Assembly: GCF_018603905.1 (NCBI RefSeq) | Contig: NZ_JAHFZZ010000040.1 | Location: 1-64,000 of the forward strand | Length of the DNA: 64,000 bases | DNA from: Nonomuraea sp. NEAU-A123 | Lineage (GTDB): Bacteria > Actinomycetota > Actinomycetes > Streptosporangiales > Streptosporangiaceae | Direction: 5' to 3' | Shown: piece after piece, positions 1-7,749 of the stretch | How the letters are laid out: every line of letters begins with the position of its first letter | How positions within the stretch are numbered: the first letter of the stretch is position 1 | Program-made: the position numbers and the translations under genes | The notes under the pieces: generated by a model | Seen by the model: only the letters and a program-made list of their open reading frames with translations | What the model was told of the DNA's origin: nothing | The model's database searches: none

Positions 1-1
1 G

Positions 2-1012
2 CCCCCCCCCCCCACCGCCGCGCAGGCGATCGGCGGCTTCGACTACTCCCGGGCACAGGTGTCCACCACCGGCCTGCAGGTGCCGTGGGGGCTGGCCTTC
101 CTGCCCGACGGCAGCGCGCTGGTCTCCGAGCGCGGCACCGCCAGGATTCTCCAGGTGCGCCCGGGACAGGCCCCGGTTCGGGTGGCCACCGTCAACGGGG
201 TCGCCGCCTCCGGCGAGGGCGGGCTGCTCGGCATCGCCGTGTCGCCGACGTACGCCCAGGACCAGTGGGTCTACGCCTACTTCTCCACGAGCAACGACAA
301 CCGGCTGGTACGGTTCCGGCTGAGCGCGCCGCAGACCCAGAACGTCCTCTTCTCCGGCGTGCCACGGGCCGCCAACCACAACGGTGGCCGCCTCGCCTTC
401 GGCCCCGACGGCCAGCTGTACGTGTCCACCGGCGACGCCGGCAACACCGCCAACGCACAGAACCTCAACACCCCGGCGGGCAAGATCCTGCGCATGACGC
501 CGAGCGGCGGCGTCCCGCCGGACAATCCCTTCGCCGGCTCCCGGGTCTACAGCTACGGCCACCGCAACGTGCAGGGCCTGGCCTGGGACGCGCAGGGCAG
601 GATGTACGCCAGCGAGTTCGGTCAGAACACCCGGGACGAGGTCAACCGGATCGTCGCGGGCGGCAACTACGGCTGGCCCACCTGCGAGGGCGTCTGCGGC
701 AACCCGTCCTTCCGCGACCCGATCGTCACGTGGTCGACGGCCGAGGCGTCGCCGAGCGGGCTCGCGTACGCAAACGGCACGCTGTTCGCCGGCGCCTTGG
801 GCGGGACCCGGCTGTGGACCGTCCCTCTGACGGCCGCCGGCGGGGCCGGAACCCCGGTCGCCGAGCTGCGGGCCGCCTACGGGCGGCTGCGCGCGGTCGC
901 GGTGGGGCCGGACGGATGGCTGTGGGTGACGACGAGCAACCGCGACGGACGCGGCGCCCCGGTGGCCCAGGACGACCGCATCATCCGCATTCCGCCCACC
1001 GGCACGCCCTGA
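2..1012 (+). CDS. PQQ-dependent sugar dehydrogenase (GSDH family), 5'-truncated by window edge
   Basis: Soluble aldose/sorbosone dehydrogenase beta-propeller that oxidises sugars with PQQ, usually exported. The frame is open to the left edge (a Pro run, then Thr-Ala-Ala-Gln), so the true start and any signal peptide or lipobox lie outside; GTG at 59 is only an internal codon. Propeller motifs are clear: VPWGLAFLPDG, GEGGLLGIAVSP, NHNGGRLAFGPDG followed by STGD, YGHRNVQGLAWD, and GGNYGWPTCEG. The His of NHNGG aligns with the catalytic base region of the family. Two Cys in WPTCEGVCG suggest an extracytoplasmic disulfide. It ends at TGA 1010-1012. Family assignment is strong; substrate is unknown. 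Confidence 0.88.
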   Translation, partial: PPPPTAAQAIGGFDYSRAQVSTTGLQVPWGLAFLPDGSALVSERGTARILQVRPGQAPVRVATVNGVAASGEGGLLGIAVSPTYAQDQWVYAYFSTSNDNRLVRFRLSAPQTQNVLFSGVPRAANHNGGRLAFGPDGQLYVSTGDAGNTANAQNLNTPAGKILRMTPSGGVPPDNPFAGSRVYSYGHRNVQGLAWDAQGRMYASEFGQNTRDEVNRIVAGGNYGWPTCEGVCGNPSFRDPIVTWSTAEASPSGLAYANGTLFAGALGGTRLWTVPLTAAGGAGTPVAELRAAYGRLRAVAVGPDGWLWVTTSNRDGRGAPVAQDDRIIRIPPTGTP

Positions 1013-1062
1013 GAGGTCAATGACGGCGCCCTGCGGGAGATTCGCGCGGCCAACCGCGGGCG

Positions 1063-1281
1063 TCAGTGTCCGGCGTGCTCCTGGGGCTTGGCCACCACCC
1101 AGGCCCGGGCTGAGCCCACCTGCCGCTCCAGGTCGGTGAGGAGGGCGGCCAGGTTCTCGTGGTCCATGTACGCGGTCTGCTCGATGCTCGATCGGTGCGC
1201 CTCCACCTGCCCTACCAGGCTGTTGATCTTGCTCAGGGTGTCGCTGAGGTCCCGACTTTCCTGCTGACTCAGATCGCACAT
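1063..1281 (-). CDS. small hypothetical helical protein (72 aa)
   Basis: Unrecognised small acidic protein. Nearly the whole length reads as helix with heptad-like spacing (Leu/Ile/Val in SDTLSKINSLVGQVEAH and LAALLTDLERQVGSARAW), so a short coiled coil or helical hairpin is likely. It has one Cys near the N-terminus and a His-rich end (EHAGH). The ATG at 1281 has only a weak ribosome site but an AT-rich TATTTACTGT stretch lies just upstream, unlike its surroundings. It stands alone, convergent with the sugar dehydrogenase and divergent from the copC pair. Coding status rests on codon bias and start context. Confidence 0.5.
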   Translation of the reverse strand: MCDLSQQESRDLSDTLSKINSLVGQVEAHRSSIEQTAYMDHENLAALLTDLERQVGSARAWVVAKPQEHAGH

Positions 1282-1366
1282 GCCTTAACAGTAAATACAG
1301 CCCCTCAGGCCGTACATATGTCCGGCAAGTAGGTTGTGCGTGCCCGAAGGCTGGAAGGATGGGCGC

Positions 1367-1960
1367 ATGCGCCTCGCCCGAGCCATCGCCTTCGCGGTGG
1401 TGTGCGCTGCCGTGTCGGCGGCCGGGCATGCCTTCGCTGGCGGCGCGGCGGTCGCGCCCGGCGTCATGGTGGCGGGCGGGCTCGGCGCGCTCGCCCTGGC
1501 GTACATCCTGAGCGGGCGCGAGCGTGGCCCCGAGGTGGTGCTCGGCGCCACGGTGGGGACGCAGGCATCGCTGCACAAGCTGTTCGAGCTGACCGCGCCC
1601 GGCACGGGGCACGTGCATTTCGCCGTGGGCATGGCGCTGGTCCATCTGACGATCGCCGTGCTGACGGGCTGGTGGCTGCATCGGGGTGAGAGCGCGTTCT
1701 GGCTCATGCTGCGCCTGTCGGGGCGGCCCCGGCTCGCCCTGCCACGGTCGTTCCGCGCGATTCCCGCGATCGCTCCGGCTCCGGTACGGCCGGCTCCGGC
1801 TCGGCGGGCGCCGCTCAGGCCGTCGATCACGGGCCGGATCGCGACCGCGGAGCCACGGAGAGGGCCTCCCACGAGGGGAGACACCGATTTGCCAACAACG
1901 CTTCCCTCGTCATGGAGTTCACCTTGTCCAACCTTCTTCGCAGAACCCTTGTGGCGGTGA
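1367..1960 (+). CDS. small polytopic membrane protein upstream of copC
   Basis: About 197 aa. Four hydrophobic segments occupy roughly residues 5-25, 30-50, 65-85 and 85-105, with conserved-looking charged loops (SGRERGPEVV; HKLFELTAPGTGHVHFAVG) containing several His and Glu. The C-terminal 80 residues are basic, Arg/Pro/Ala-rich and probably disordered. ATG at 1367 was chosen because the preceding GTG/ATG codons lie in a G-rich leader and the first membrane segment starts directly after it. The 3' end overlaps the copC start by 49 nt, so the two are probably co-transcribed and a copper-linked role is possible, but no family name can be given. Confidence 0.6.
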   Translation: MRLARAIAFAVVCAAVSAAGHAFAGGAAVAPGVMVAGGLGALALAYILSGRERGPEVVLGATVGTQASLHKLFELTAPGTGHVHFAVGMALVHLTIAVLTGWWLHRGESAFWLMLRLSGRPRLALPRSFRAIPAIAPAPVRPAPARRAPLRPSITGRIATAEPRRGPPTRGDTDLPTTLPSSWSSPCPTFFAEPLWR

Positions 1961-2541
1961 TCGGGTGCGGGCTGTTCCTGTCCGTCACCGCGCCCGCCGC
2001 CCTTGCCCACGACAGCCTCAAGAGCAGTTCACCCGCCAAGGGCGCCACCGTGTCCGGCGTCGAGACGATCGAGCTGGAGTACTCCTCCCGCGTCCGCTTC
2101 CCGCTGGTGGTGCTGCGCACCGCCGCCGGCCAGATGATCAAGCTCGGCGAGCCGCAGGCCGACGGGCCCAAGGTGCGGACCGCCGTGCCCGGCCCGCTGG
2201 CGGGCGGCTCGTACGTCATCGCCTGGCGGGTGGTCTCGTCCGACGGCCACCCGATCGAGGGCGAGATCCCCTTCACCGTGAAGGCCACCTCGTCCAGCTC
2301 GACGGCGCCCGAGACGGCGGCTGCCACGACCGCACCCGCCGTCTCGGCGCAGACCACCCGACCTGCCGCTGCGGCGCAGGGCGGGGGCGGCATCCCCGGC
2401 TGGCTCTGGGCCGGACTCGCCGCGCTGGTCGTGCTCGGCCTGGCGATCTGGCTGCTGTCCAGACGGACGGGCGGCCCCGGCGAACCCGCCGGGCAGCCGG
2501 ACGTACCAGCGGAGCGGCCGGACGCTCCAACGGCCCCGTAG
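1912..2541 (+). CDS. copC: CopC-domain copper resistance protein
   Basis: Secreted copper-binding beta-sandwich protein of the CopC/YcnJ group. Residues 1-27 form a signal peptide ending APAALA; mature residue 1 is His (HDSLKSSSP), the classical N-terminal Cu(II) ligand, and the second ligand region is visible as SSDGHPIEGEIPFTV. The CopC domain ends near residue 125, followed by a Thr/Ala/Ser-rich linker and one C-terminal transmembrane helix (WLWAGLAALVVLGLAIWLL) with a short Pro-rich tail, so the domain is displayed outside the membrane. No CopD domain is fused. ATG 1912 overlaps the upstream gene; TTG at 1924 is an alternative start. Confidence 0.88.
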   Translation: MEFTLSNLLRRTLVAVIGCGLFLSVTAPAALAHDSLKSSSPAKGATVSGVETIELEYSSRVRFPLVVLRTAAGQMIKLGEPQADGPKVRTAVPGPLAGGSYVIAWRVVSSDGHPIEGEIPFTVKATSSSSTAPETAAATTAPAVSAQTTRPAAAAQGGGGIPGWLWAGLAALVVLGLAIWLLSRRTGGPGEPAGQPDVPAERPDAPTAP

Positions 2542-2556
2542 CCGGACCGCCCGGCA

Positions 2557-4203
2557 TCAGGGCACCAGCCACCCCAGCACGGGCGTCGACTGCAGGAACA
2601 CCAGCACGCACAGGATGAGCAGCAACACGGCGCTCCAGCCGATCACCCGGCGGAACAGGTTGCCCTCCTCCCCCACCAGGCCGACCGCGGCCGTGCCGAT
2701 GGCCAGGTTCTGCGGCGAGATCATCTTGCCCATCACCCCGCCGGAGCTGTTGGCCGCGCCGAACAGCTCCGGCGGGATGTTCAGCTGGCCCGCCGCGGTG
2801 GTCTGGAGCTTGGCGAACAGGGCGTTGGCGCCCGCGTCCGTACCGGTGATCGCGACGCCGAACCAGCCGACGACCGGTGACAGGAAGGCGAAGAACGCGC
2901 CCGCGCCGGCCAGGAACAGGCCGAGCGTCTGGATCTGCCCCGAGAACTGCATGACGAAGGCCAGCGCGAAGACCGACAGGATGGTGACGATGGCCCAGCC
3001 GAACTGCCGGATCGTCGCCCCATAGGTGGCCAGCGCCGAGGCCGGGCTGATCCGCAGCACCAGGAGCGTGAGCAGCCCGGAGACGAACAGCAGCGTCCCG
3101 GGGTGCGCGGCCCAAGGCAGCTCGTAGACCACGGGCACGGCCTTGCCCGCCGGGTTCACCAGGTCGAACCCGGGCCAGGCCGGCTTGACGGTGAAGCCGG
3201 CGAGGTAGGTCTTGATCGCGGGGATCTGCGCGATGGAGAACAGCGCGATGATGATCGCGTACGGGGCGAAGGCCGCGAGCTTGTCGCCGGTGGTGTCCCC
3301 GCCAGGGCGGCCGTGGACGCGGACGAACGCGGGGTCGTCCACGGACCCGCCCGCGATCGGCGTGGGGCTCGGCGTGAACCCGACCGTCTCGGCCGGCTTC
3401 CAGACCTTGCCGAACGCGACCAGTACGATCGCCGAGACCAGGGCCGCCGCGATGTCCGTGAGCAGGTAGTTGACCTGCGACATCAGGATCTGCGTGGCGC
3501 CGAAGCTGAGCCCGGCGACGAGCGCGGCGGGCCACGCCTGGCGCAGGCCGCGCCGCCCGTCGGCGACGAAGACCAGGATGAACGGCACGAGCAGCGCGAT
3601 GAAGGCGGTCTGCCGGCCCGCCATCGCGCCGAACGGCTCGGGCGGCAGCTCGGTTACGCTGCCCAGGATCGTGATCGGGTTGCCCATGCCGCCGAAGGCG
3701 ACGGGCGCGGTGTTGGCGATGAGCGCGATGACCGCGGCGCGCATCGGCTCGAAGCCGAGCGCGATGAGCATGACCGCGCAGATGGCGATCGGCGAGCCGC
3801 CGCCGGCCAGGGCCTCGATGAGCGCGCCGAAGGAGAACGCGATGACGATCGCGGTGATCCGCTTGTCGTCGCTGATGCCCTGGAAGGCCCGGCGCAGTAC
3901 GGCGAAGTGGCCGCTGCGCTCGGTCATCTTGTAGATCCAGATGGCGTTGAAGGTGATCCACAGGATCAGTAACACCGCCCTGGCCGCGCCGTACACGGCC
4001 GAGTCGAGTGCCTGGGAGATCGGCATGCCGTACGCGAACGGCAGGACCGCGATCAGGAAACCGACGACCAGGCCGGAGATGCCCGCCCAGTGCGCCTTCC
4101 ACTTGAAGACGCCCAGCAGCACCAGCACCGCGAGCAGGGGCAGGGCGGCCAGGAGGGCGGACAGCCATAAGGAGCCGGTGGGGTTGAAGTTCTGCTGGTA
4201 CAC
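2557..4203 (-). CDS. lctP: L-lactate permease family transporter (LctP)
   Basis: Integral membrane proton/solute symporter of the lactate/glycolate permease family, 548 aa and about a dozen or more transmembrane helices, the normal family length. Hallmarks include the N-terminal LLAALPLLAVLVLLGVFKWKAHWAGISG region, the conserved KMTERSGHF segment after the WITFNAIWIYK helix, GALIEALAGGGSPIAI, GGMGNPITILGS and VGWFGVAITGTDAGANALF, all typical of LctP/GlcA. It is divergent from kduI with an 88-bp gap carrying inverted repeats. The location next to KDG-type uronate genes makes uptake of a hexuronate or related hydroxy-acid as plausible as lactate; family is certain, substrate is inferred. Confidence 0.9.
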   Translation of the reverse strand: MYQQNFNPTGSLWLSALLAALPLLAVLVLLGVFKWKAHWAGISGLVVGFLIAVLPFAYGMPISQALDSAVYGAARAVLLILWITFNAIWIYKMTERSGHFAVLRRAFQGISDDKRITAIVIAFSFGALIEALAGGGSPIAICAVMLIALGFEPMRAAVIALIANTAPVAFGGMGNPITILGSVTELPPEPFGAMAGRQTAFIALLVPFILVFVADGRRGLRQAWPAALVAGLSFGATQILMSQVNYLLTDIAAALVSAIVLVAFGKVWKPAETVGFTPSPTPIAGGSVDDPAFVRVHGRPGGDTTGDKLAAFAPYAIIIALFSIAQIPAIKTYLAGFTVKPAWPGFDLVNPAGKAVPVVYELPWAAHPGTLLFVSGLLTLLVLRISPASALATYGATIRQFGWAIVTILSVFALAFVMQFSGQIQTLGLFLAGAGAFFAFLSPVVGWFGVAITGTDAGANALFAKLQTTAAGQLNIPPELFGAANSSGGVMGKMISPQNLAIGTAAVGLVGEEGNLFRRVIGWSAVLLLILCVLVFLQSTPVLGWLVP

Positions 4204-4225
4204 CGCGCGCCTCCGGGGGTTAGGC

Positions 4226-4276
4226 GTTCCATTGGATAGAACAGTGTTCCGTGTCTAGGATCGTAGGACGCGGAAC
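4226..4276. promoter_or_regulatory. putative IclR operator pair between lctP and kduI
   Basis: Two inverted repeats sit in the divergent gap. GTTCCATTGGATAGAAC (4226-4242) has 5/6 matching arms; GTTCCG (4246-4251) pairs perfectly with CGGAAC (4271-4276). GTTCC/GGAAC half-sites are typical of IclR-family operators, and an IclR gene closes the kdu operon. A strong GGAGGGA ribosome site for kduI follows at 4281. Confidence 0.55.
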
Positions 4277-4291
4277 AACCGGAGGGAAGAG

Positions 4292-5098
4292 ATGGAAATA
4301 CGGCATGCCACCGCACCCGACCAGATCCGCCACTTCGGCACCGCGGAACTGCGTGCCCGCTACCTCGTCGAGGGCCTGTTCGGGCCGGAGGTGGACGGCG
4401 TCTACACGCATCAGGACCGGATGGTCGTCGCCGGGGTGCGGCCGAGCGGGAAGGCGCGGCTGACGGCGTTCGACCCGCTGCGGTCGGAGCACTTCCTGGA
4501 GCGCCGCGAGCTGGGCGTGATCAACATCGGGGAGACGGGCACCGTGGAGGTCGACGGCGTGCCGTACGAGCTGGACTCCAAGGACTGCCTGTACGTCGGC
4601 AGGGGCGCGCGCGAGGTGACGTTCGAGCGCGGCACGTTCTACCTGGTCTCCGCCCCGGCGCACGAGACGTTCCCAACCACGCACGCGCGGCTGAAGGACG
4701 TGGATCCGGTACGGCTCGGCAGCGCCGACGGCTCGAACGACCGGACCATCTACAAGTACGTCCACCTCGACGGCATCCGCAGCTGCCAGCTCGTCATGGG
4801 CGTGACCGTGCTGGAGCCGGGCAGCATGTGGAACACCATGCCGTGCCACACCCACGACCGCCGTACCGAGGTCTACCTGTACTTCGACCTGCCGCGCGAC
4901 GAGCGGGTCGTGCACCTGATGGGCCGCCCCGACGAGACCCGCAACCTGGTCGTGGCCAACGAGCAGGCGGTGATCTCGCCGAGCTGGTCGGTGCACTGCG
5001 GGTTCGGCACCCGCAGTTACGCGTTCGTGTGGGCGATGGCCGGGGAGAACCAGGCGTTCGACGACATGGACCAGGTCGCGATCACCGAGATGCGGTGA
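4292..5098 (+). CDS. kduI: 5-dehydro-4-deoxy-D-glucuronate isomerase (KduI)
   Basis: Ketol-isomerase converting 4-deoxy-L-threo-5-hexosulose uronate to 2-keto-3-deoxy-D-gluconate-precursor (2,5-diketo-3-deoxygluconate) in breakdown of pectin and glycosaminoglycan uronates. It is a cupin-type zinc enzyme: His186, His188, Glu193 (in CHTHDRRTE) and His235 (SVHCGFG) keep the same spacing as the E. coli zinc ligands His196/His198/Glu203/His245. At 268 aa it is close to the usual length. ATG 4292 follows GGAGGGA. It is first gene of kduI-kduD-iclR; the 3-nt gap to kduD suggests translational coupling. Confidence 0.95.
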   Translation: MEIRHATAPDQIRHFGTAELRARYLVEGLFGPEVDGVYTHQDRMVVAGVRPSGKARLTAFDPLRSEHFLERRELGVINIGETGTVEVDGVPYELDSKDCLYVGRGAREVTFERGTFYLVSAPAHETFPTTHARLKDVDPVRLGSADGSNDRTIYKYVHLDGIRSCQLVMGVTVLEPGSMWNTMPCHTHDRRTEVYLYFDLPRDERVVHLMGRPDETRNLVVANEQAVISPSWSVHCGFGTRSYAFVWAMAGENQAFDDMDQVAITEMR

Positions 5099-5101
5099 CG
5101 G

Positions 5102-5833
5102 ATGGAGCTGTTCTCTTTGACCGGCCGGACGGCGCTGGTCACCGGGGCGCGGTCGGGGATCGGCCGGGCGATCGCGGTCGGCCTCGCGCGGGCCGGGGCC
5201 GACCTGATCCTGCACGGCCACCGCGACGACCTCGACGAGACCGAGCGCCAGGTGAAACTGCTCGGGAGCGACGTACGCAAGCTCGTCCTCGATCTGAGCG
5301 ACCCGGCCGCGATCAGGCCCGCGCTGGCGCCGATTTTGGCCCGGAGCGAGGTGGACATCCTGGTCAACAACGCGGGCACGATCAGCCGGGGCTCGACCAG
5401 CCTGGACGACTGGCGCCGGGTGATGGCGATCAACCTCGACGCCGGGTACGTGTTCAGCCAGGCGCTGCTGGAGCACGGCGCCACGAAGGTGATCTCGATC
5501 GCGTCGCTGCTGTCGTTCCAGGGCGGCATCAACGTGGCGTCCTACGCGGCGGCCAAGCACGCGGTGGCTGGGCTGACCAAGGCGCTGTCCAACGAGTGGG
5601 CGCCGCGCGGCGCGCAGGTCAACGCCATCGCCCCCGGCTACATCGCCACCGACGTCACCACCGCCCTGCGACAGGACGCGCGGCGCGAGCAGGAGATCAG
5701 GGCGCGGATCCCGGCCGGGCGCTGGGGCGAGCCCGCGGACCTGGAGGGTGCGGCCGTCTTCCTCGCCTCGCGCGCCTCCGACTACGTCACGGGCCACATA
5801 CTGGTCGTGGACGGCGGCTGGCTGGCCCGCTGA
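5102..5833 (+). CDS. kduD: 2-dehydro-3-deoxy-D-gluconate 5-dehydrogenase (KduD), SDR family
   Basis: NAD(H)-dependent short-chain dehydrogenase that follows KduI and reduces 2,5-diketo-3-deoxygluconate to KDG. It shows the Rossmann TGARSGIGRAIA glycine motif, NNAGT, catalytic Ser in SIASLLSFQGG, and the YAAAK Tyr-Lys pair, plus the family-like C-terminus VTGHILVVDGGWLAR. It is 243 aa, standard for SDRs. The specific assignment rests on its position directly behind kduI. The stop at 5833 lies 2 nt before the IclR start. Confidence 0.88.
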   Translation: MELFSLTGRTALVTGARSGIGRAIAVGLARAGADLILHGHRDDLDETERQVKLLGSDVRKLVLDLSDPAAIRPALAPILARSEVDILVNNAGTISRGSTSLDDWRRVMAINLDAGYVFSQALLEHGATKVISIASLLSFQGGINVASYAAAKHAVAGLTKALSNEWAPRGAQVNAIAPGYIATDVTTALRQDARREQEIRARIPAGRWGEPADLEGAAVFLASRASDYVTGHILVVDGGWLAR

Positions 5834-5835
5834 GT

Positions 5836-6615
5836 ATGCTTGATCGGGTGGACCACCGGCCGAGCACCGCTATCGACAAGGCGCTCTGGGTGCTGGAGGC
5901 CCTCGCCGAGCACGAGAGCGTGACCAAGATCGCGACGGCGACGGGGCTGCCCAAGTCGACGACCCACCGCATCCTGCAGTCGCTGGCCGAGCACGGCTTC
6001 GCCCGGCCGGACGGCACCGGCGGCTACCTGCCGGGCCCCAAGATCCTCACGCTGGCCGGCCGGATGCTGGCCCGCTTCGATCCGGTACGCCAGGCCTCGC
6101 CGGTGCTGCAGCGCCTGCACGACCAGACCGGCTACACCGTGCACCTGGCCGTGCTCAACGGCGACGAAGCCGTCTACGCCGCCAAGCTGGAGGGGCGCAA
6201 GCCCTACCAGATGCCCTCGCGCGTCGGCATGTCGCTGTGGCTGCACACCAGCGCGATCGGCAAGGCGATGCTCGCGGCCATGTCCGACGACGAGGTGGCG
6301 GGCATCACCACCCGCACCGGGCTGACCAGGCGCACGCCCGCCACGATCACCACCCAGGCCGCGCTCCGCCGCCACCTGGCGCGGGTGCGCGAGTGCGGCT
6401 TCGCGATCGACGACGAGGAGAACGAGGCGGGCATCCGCTGCGTCGGCGCGGCCGTGTTCGACCACACCGGGCACGTGGTGGCCGGGGTGAGCATCTCGAC
6501 GCTGACCCACGAGCTGTCGGTCGACGACGCGCAGGAGCTGGGACCGCTGGTCGCGGGCACCGCCCACGAGGTCTCGCGCACCCTCGGCGCGCCACTGGAG
6601 CTCCCCACCGGTTAG
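5836..6615 (+). CDS. IclR-family regulator (KdgR-like) of the kdu/lctP island
   Basis: DNA-binding repressor/activator with N-terminal winged helix (residues about 13-70: IDKALWVLEALAEHE, then TGLPKSTTHRILQSLAEHGF) and a C-terminal effector domain (VHLAVLNGDEAVYAAKLEG; GIRCVGAAVFDHTGHVVAGVSIST). It is 259 aa, the normal IclR size. ATG 5836 lies 2 nt after the kduD stop; GTG 5848 is an alternative. In enterobacteria the IclR protein KdgR controls kduI/kduD, so it probably senses KDG or a related keto-uronate and acts on the inverted repeats at 4226-4276. Confidence 0.9.
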   Translation: MLDRVDHRPSTAIDKALWVLEALAEHESVTKIATATGLPKSTTHRILQSLAEHGFARPDGTGGYLPGPKILTLAGRMLARFDPVRQASPVLQRLHDQTGYTVHLAVLNGDEAVYAAKLEGRKPYQMPSRVGMSLWLHTSAIGKAMLAAMSDDEVAGITTRTGLTRRTPATITTQAALRRHLARVRECGFAIDDEENEAGIRCVGAAVFDHTGHVVAGVSISTLTHELSVDDAQELGPLVAGTAHEVSRTLGAPLELPTG

Positions 6616-6642
6616 GCGGCCCCGCTCGTGCAAGCCGACCGG

Positions 6643-7119
6643 TCAGGCGGCCCGGTGCCGCTCGTACAGCTGGCCGAGGCGGTCGATGCGCCAGAGCTGG
6701 CCGAGCACGATCAGCGTCGCGCCGAACACGGCGGGCCACACCTCCAGCGCGACCAGCCCCCAGGCCAGCAGCGCGAACCCGGCCGAGCCCACGCCGACGA
6801 GCAGGCGCTGCACCTTGCGGTGGTCGCCGGACACCAGCGACGGGTCCTCCAGCCACATCTTCTCGCCGTAGATGCCCTTGGCCGCCCAGCTCGCCGGCCG
6901 CTCGACCGCCGGGAAGGCGTGCGGGTTGACGATCAGCCAGGCGACGACCAGCGCCACGGGCACCAGCGACCACCAGCCGATCCACGTCCGGCTCCAGATG
7001 GCCAGCATCATCAGCGGAATCGCGGCGAACCTGGTCCAGACGCTCCACGGGTTGGCGTGCCGCTTCCACGCCTCGTCGGTCATGCCCGCGGCCCGCGCGT
7101 ATCTCTTCAGCCGGCTCAT
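6643..7119 (-). CDS. DUF6653-like membrane protein
   Basis: 158-aa protein with about four membrane segments (IPLMMLAIWSRTWIGWW, LVPVALVVAWLIV, then two near LLVGVGSAGFALLAWGLVAL and VFGATLIVLGQLW). The soluble signature WKRHANPWSVWTRFAAIP near the N-terminus and NPHAFPAVERP recall the DUF6653 family. Function is unknown. Its start overlaps the TetR stop by 4 nt (ATGA at 7116-7119), so the TetR protein almost certainly controls its own partner here. Confidence 0.7.
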   Translation of the reverse strand: MSRLKRYARAAGMTDEAWKRHANPWSVWTRFAAIPLMMLAIWSRTWIGWWSLVPVALVVAWLIVNPHAFPAVERPASWAAKGIYGEKMWLEDPSLVSGDHRKVQRLLVGVGSAGFALLAWGLVALEVWPAVFGATLIVLGQLWRIDRLGQLYERHRAA

Positions 7120-7712
7120 ACGATGAGCCCCCTTGCCAGCGCGTTGATGGTGGCGTCGAGCACCTGCTCGAAGTCGGGACCGTACCTGTCGCGGTTGACC
7201 ACCAGCAGGCCCGCGGTACGCAGCACGCCCATCAGCACCTCCGGAGGCACGTCCGCGACGATGACGCCCTCGCTCTGCCCCTGGGCGAGGTAGTCGATCA
7301 GCGGCGTGATCAGGTGCGGGGTGACCCGGGCGACCTCCTCGGGGCCGACCCTGCGGGCCACCGACTCCAGCTCGTCGGGGCGGGTGAGCAGCCGCCGGTA
7401 GAACGGGTCGGTGGTGAGCGCCTCGACCATGCCTCGCATGAGGCCGGCCAGCGCCGCCACGCTGGGCGGCTGGTCGAGCGCGGCGGCGAGCAGCTTGCCC
7501 ATCAGCGGCGCCCGGCGGACCATGACCTCCTTGTAGAGCTCCTCCTTCGACTCGAAGAACGCGTAGAAGCTGCCTTTCGCGATGCCCGAGGGGGCGACCA
7601 GCTCGTCGAGCGAGGTCTTCTTCAGCCCCTGGGCGGCGAAGAGCTCTTCGGCGGTGTCGAGCAGCCGCGCGGTGATGCGCGCCCGGTCGTCCGCCGTGAA
7701 CGCCACGGCCAT
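7116..7712 (-). CDS. TetR/AcrR-family regulator
   Basis: 198 aa. The N-terminal helix-turn-helix is clear (RITARLLDTAEELFAAQG, then SGIAKGSFYAFFESKEELY, residues about 8-58); the rest is a helical ligand domain of the type seen in TetR regulators of membrane stress or efflux. It leads a two-gene unit with the DUF6653 membrane protein. A perfect inverted repeat lies immediately upstream, overlapping a likely -10, which fits autorepression. Confidence 0.9.
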   Translation of the reverse strand: MAVAFTADDRARITARLLDTAEELFAAQGLKKTSLDELVAPSGIAKGSFYAFFESKEELYKEVMVRRAPLMGKLLAAALDQPPSVAALAGLMRGMVEALTTDPFYRRLLTRPDELESVARRVGPEEVARVTPHLITPLIDYLAQGQSEGVIVADVPPEVLMGVLRTAGLLVVNRDRYGPDFEQVLDATINALARGLIV

Positions 7713-7720
7713 GTGAATCC

Positions 7721-7749
7721 CTATGACTGGTTCGGATATTCAGTCATAG
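7721..7749. promoter_or_regulatory. perfect inverted repeat, probable TetR operator
   Basis: Arms CTATGACTG (7721-7729) and CAGTCATAG (7741-7749) are exact reverse complements with an 11-nt spacer. The proximal arm ends 8 nt from the TetR ATG and includes a TAGGGA -10-like hexamer (minus strand), while the distal arm runs into the last codons of the neighbouring methyltransferase gene. Confidence 0.7.

Noticed and set aside
2273..4168. Very long open frames opposite or alongside real genes (for example over lctP, the operon at 21-30 kb, or the Pao-like genes)
   Set aside because: They are Arg/Ala/Gly/Pro-rich shadows caused by high GC, lack ribosome sites and domains, and conflict with clear genes on the proper frame.
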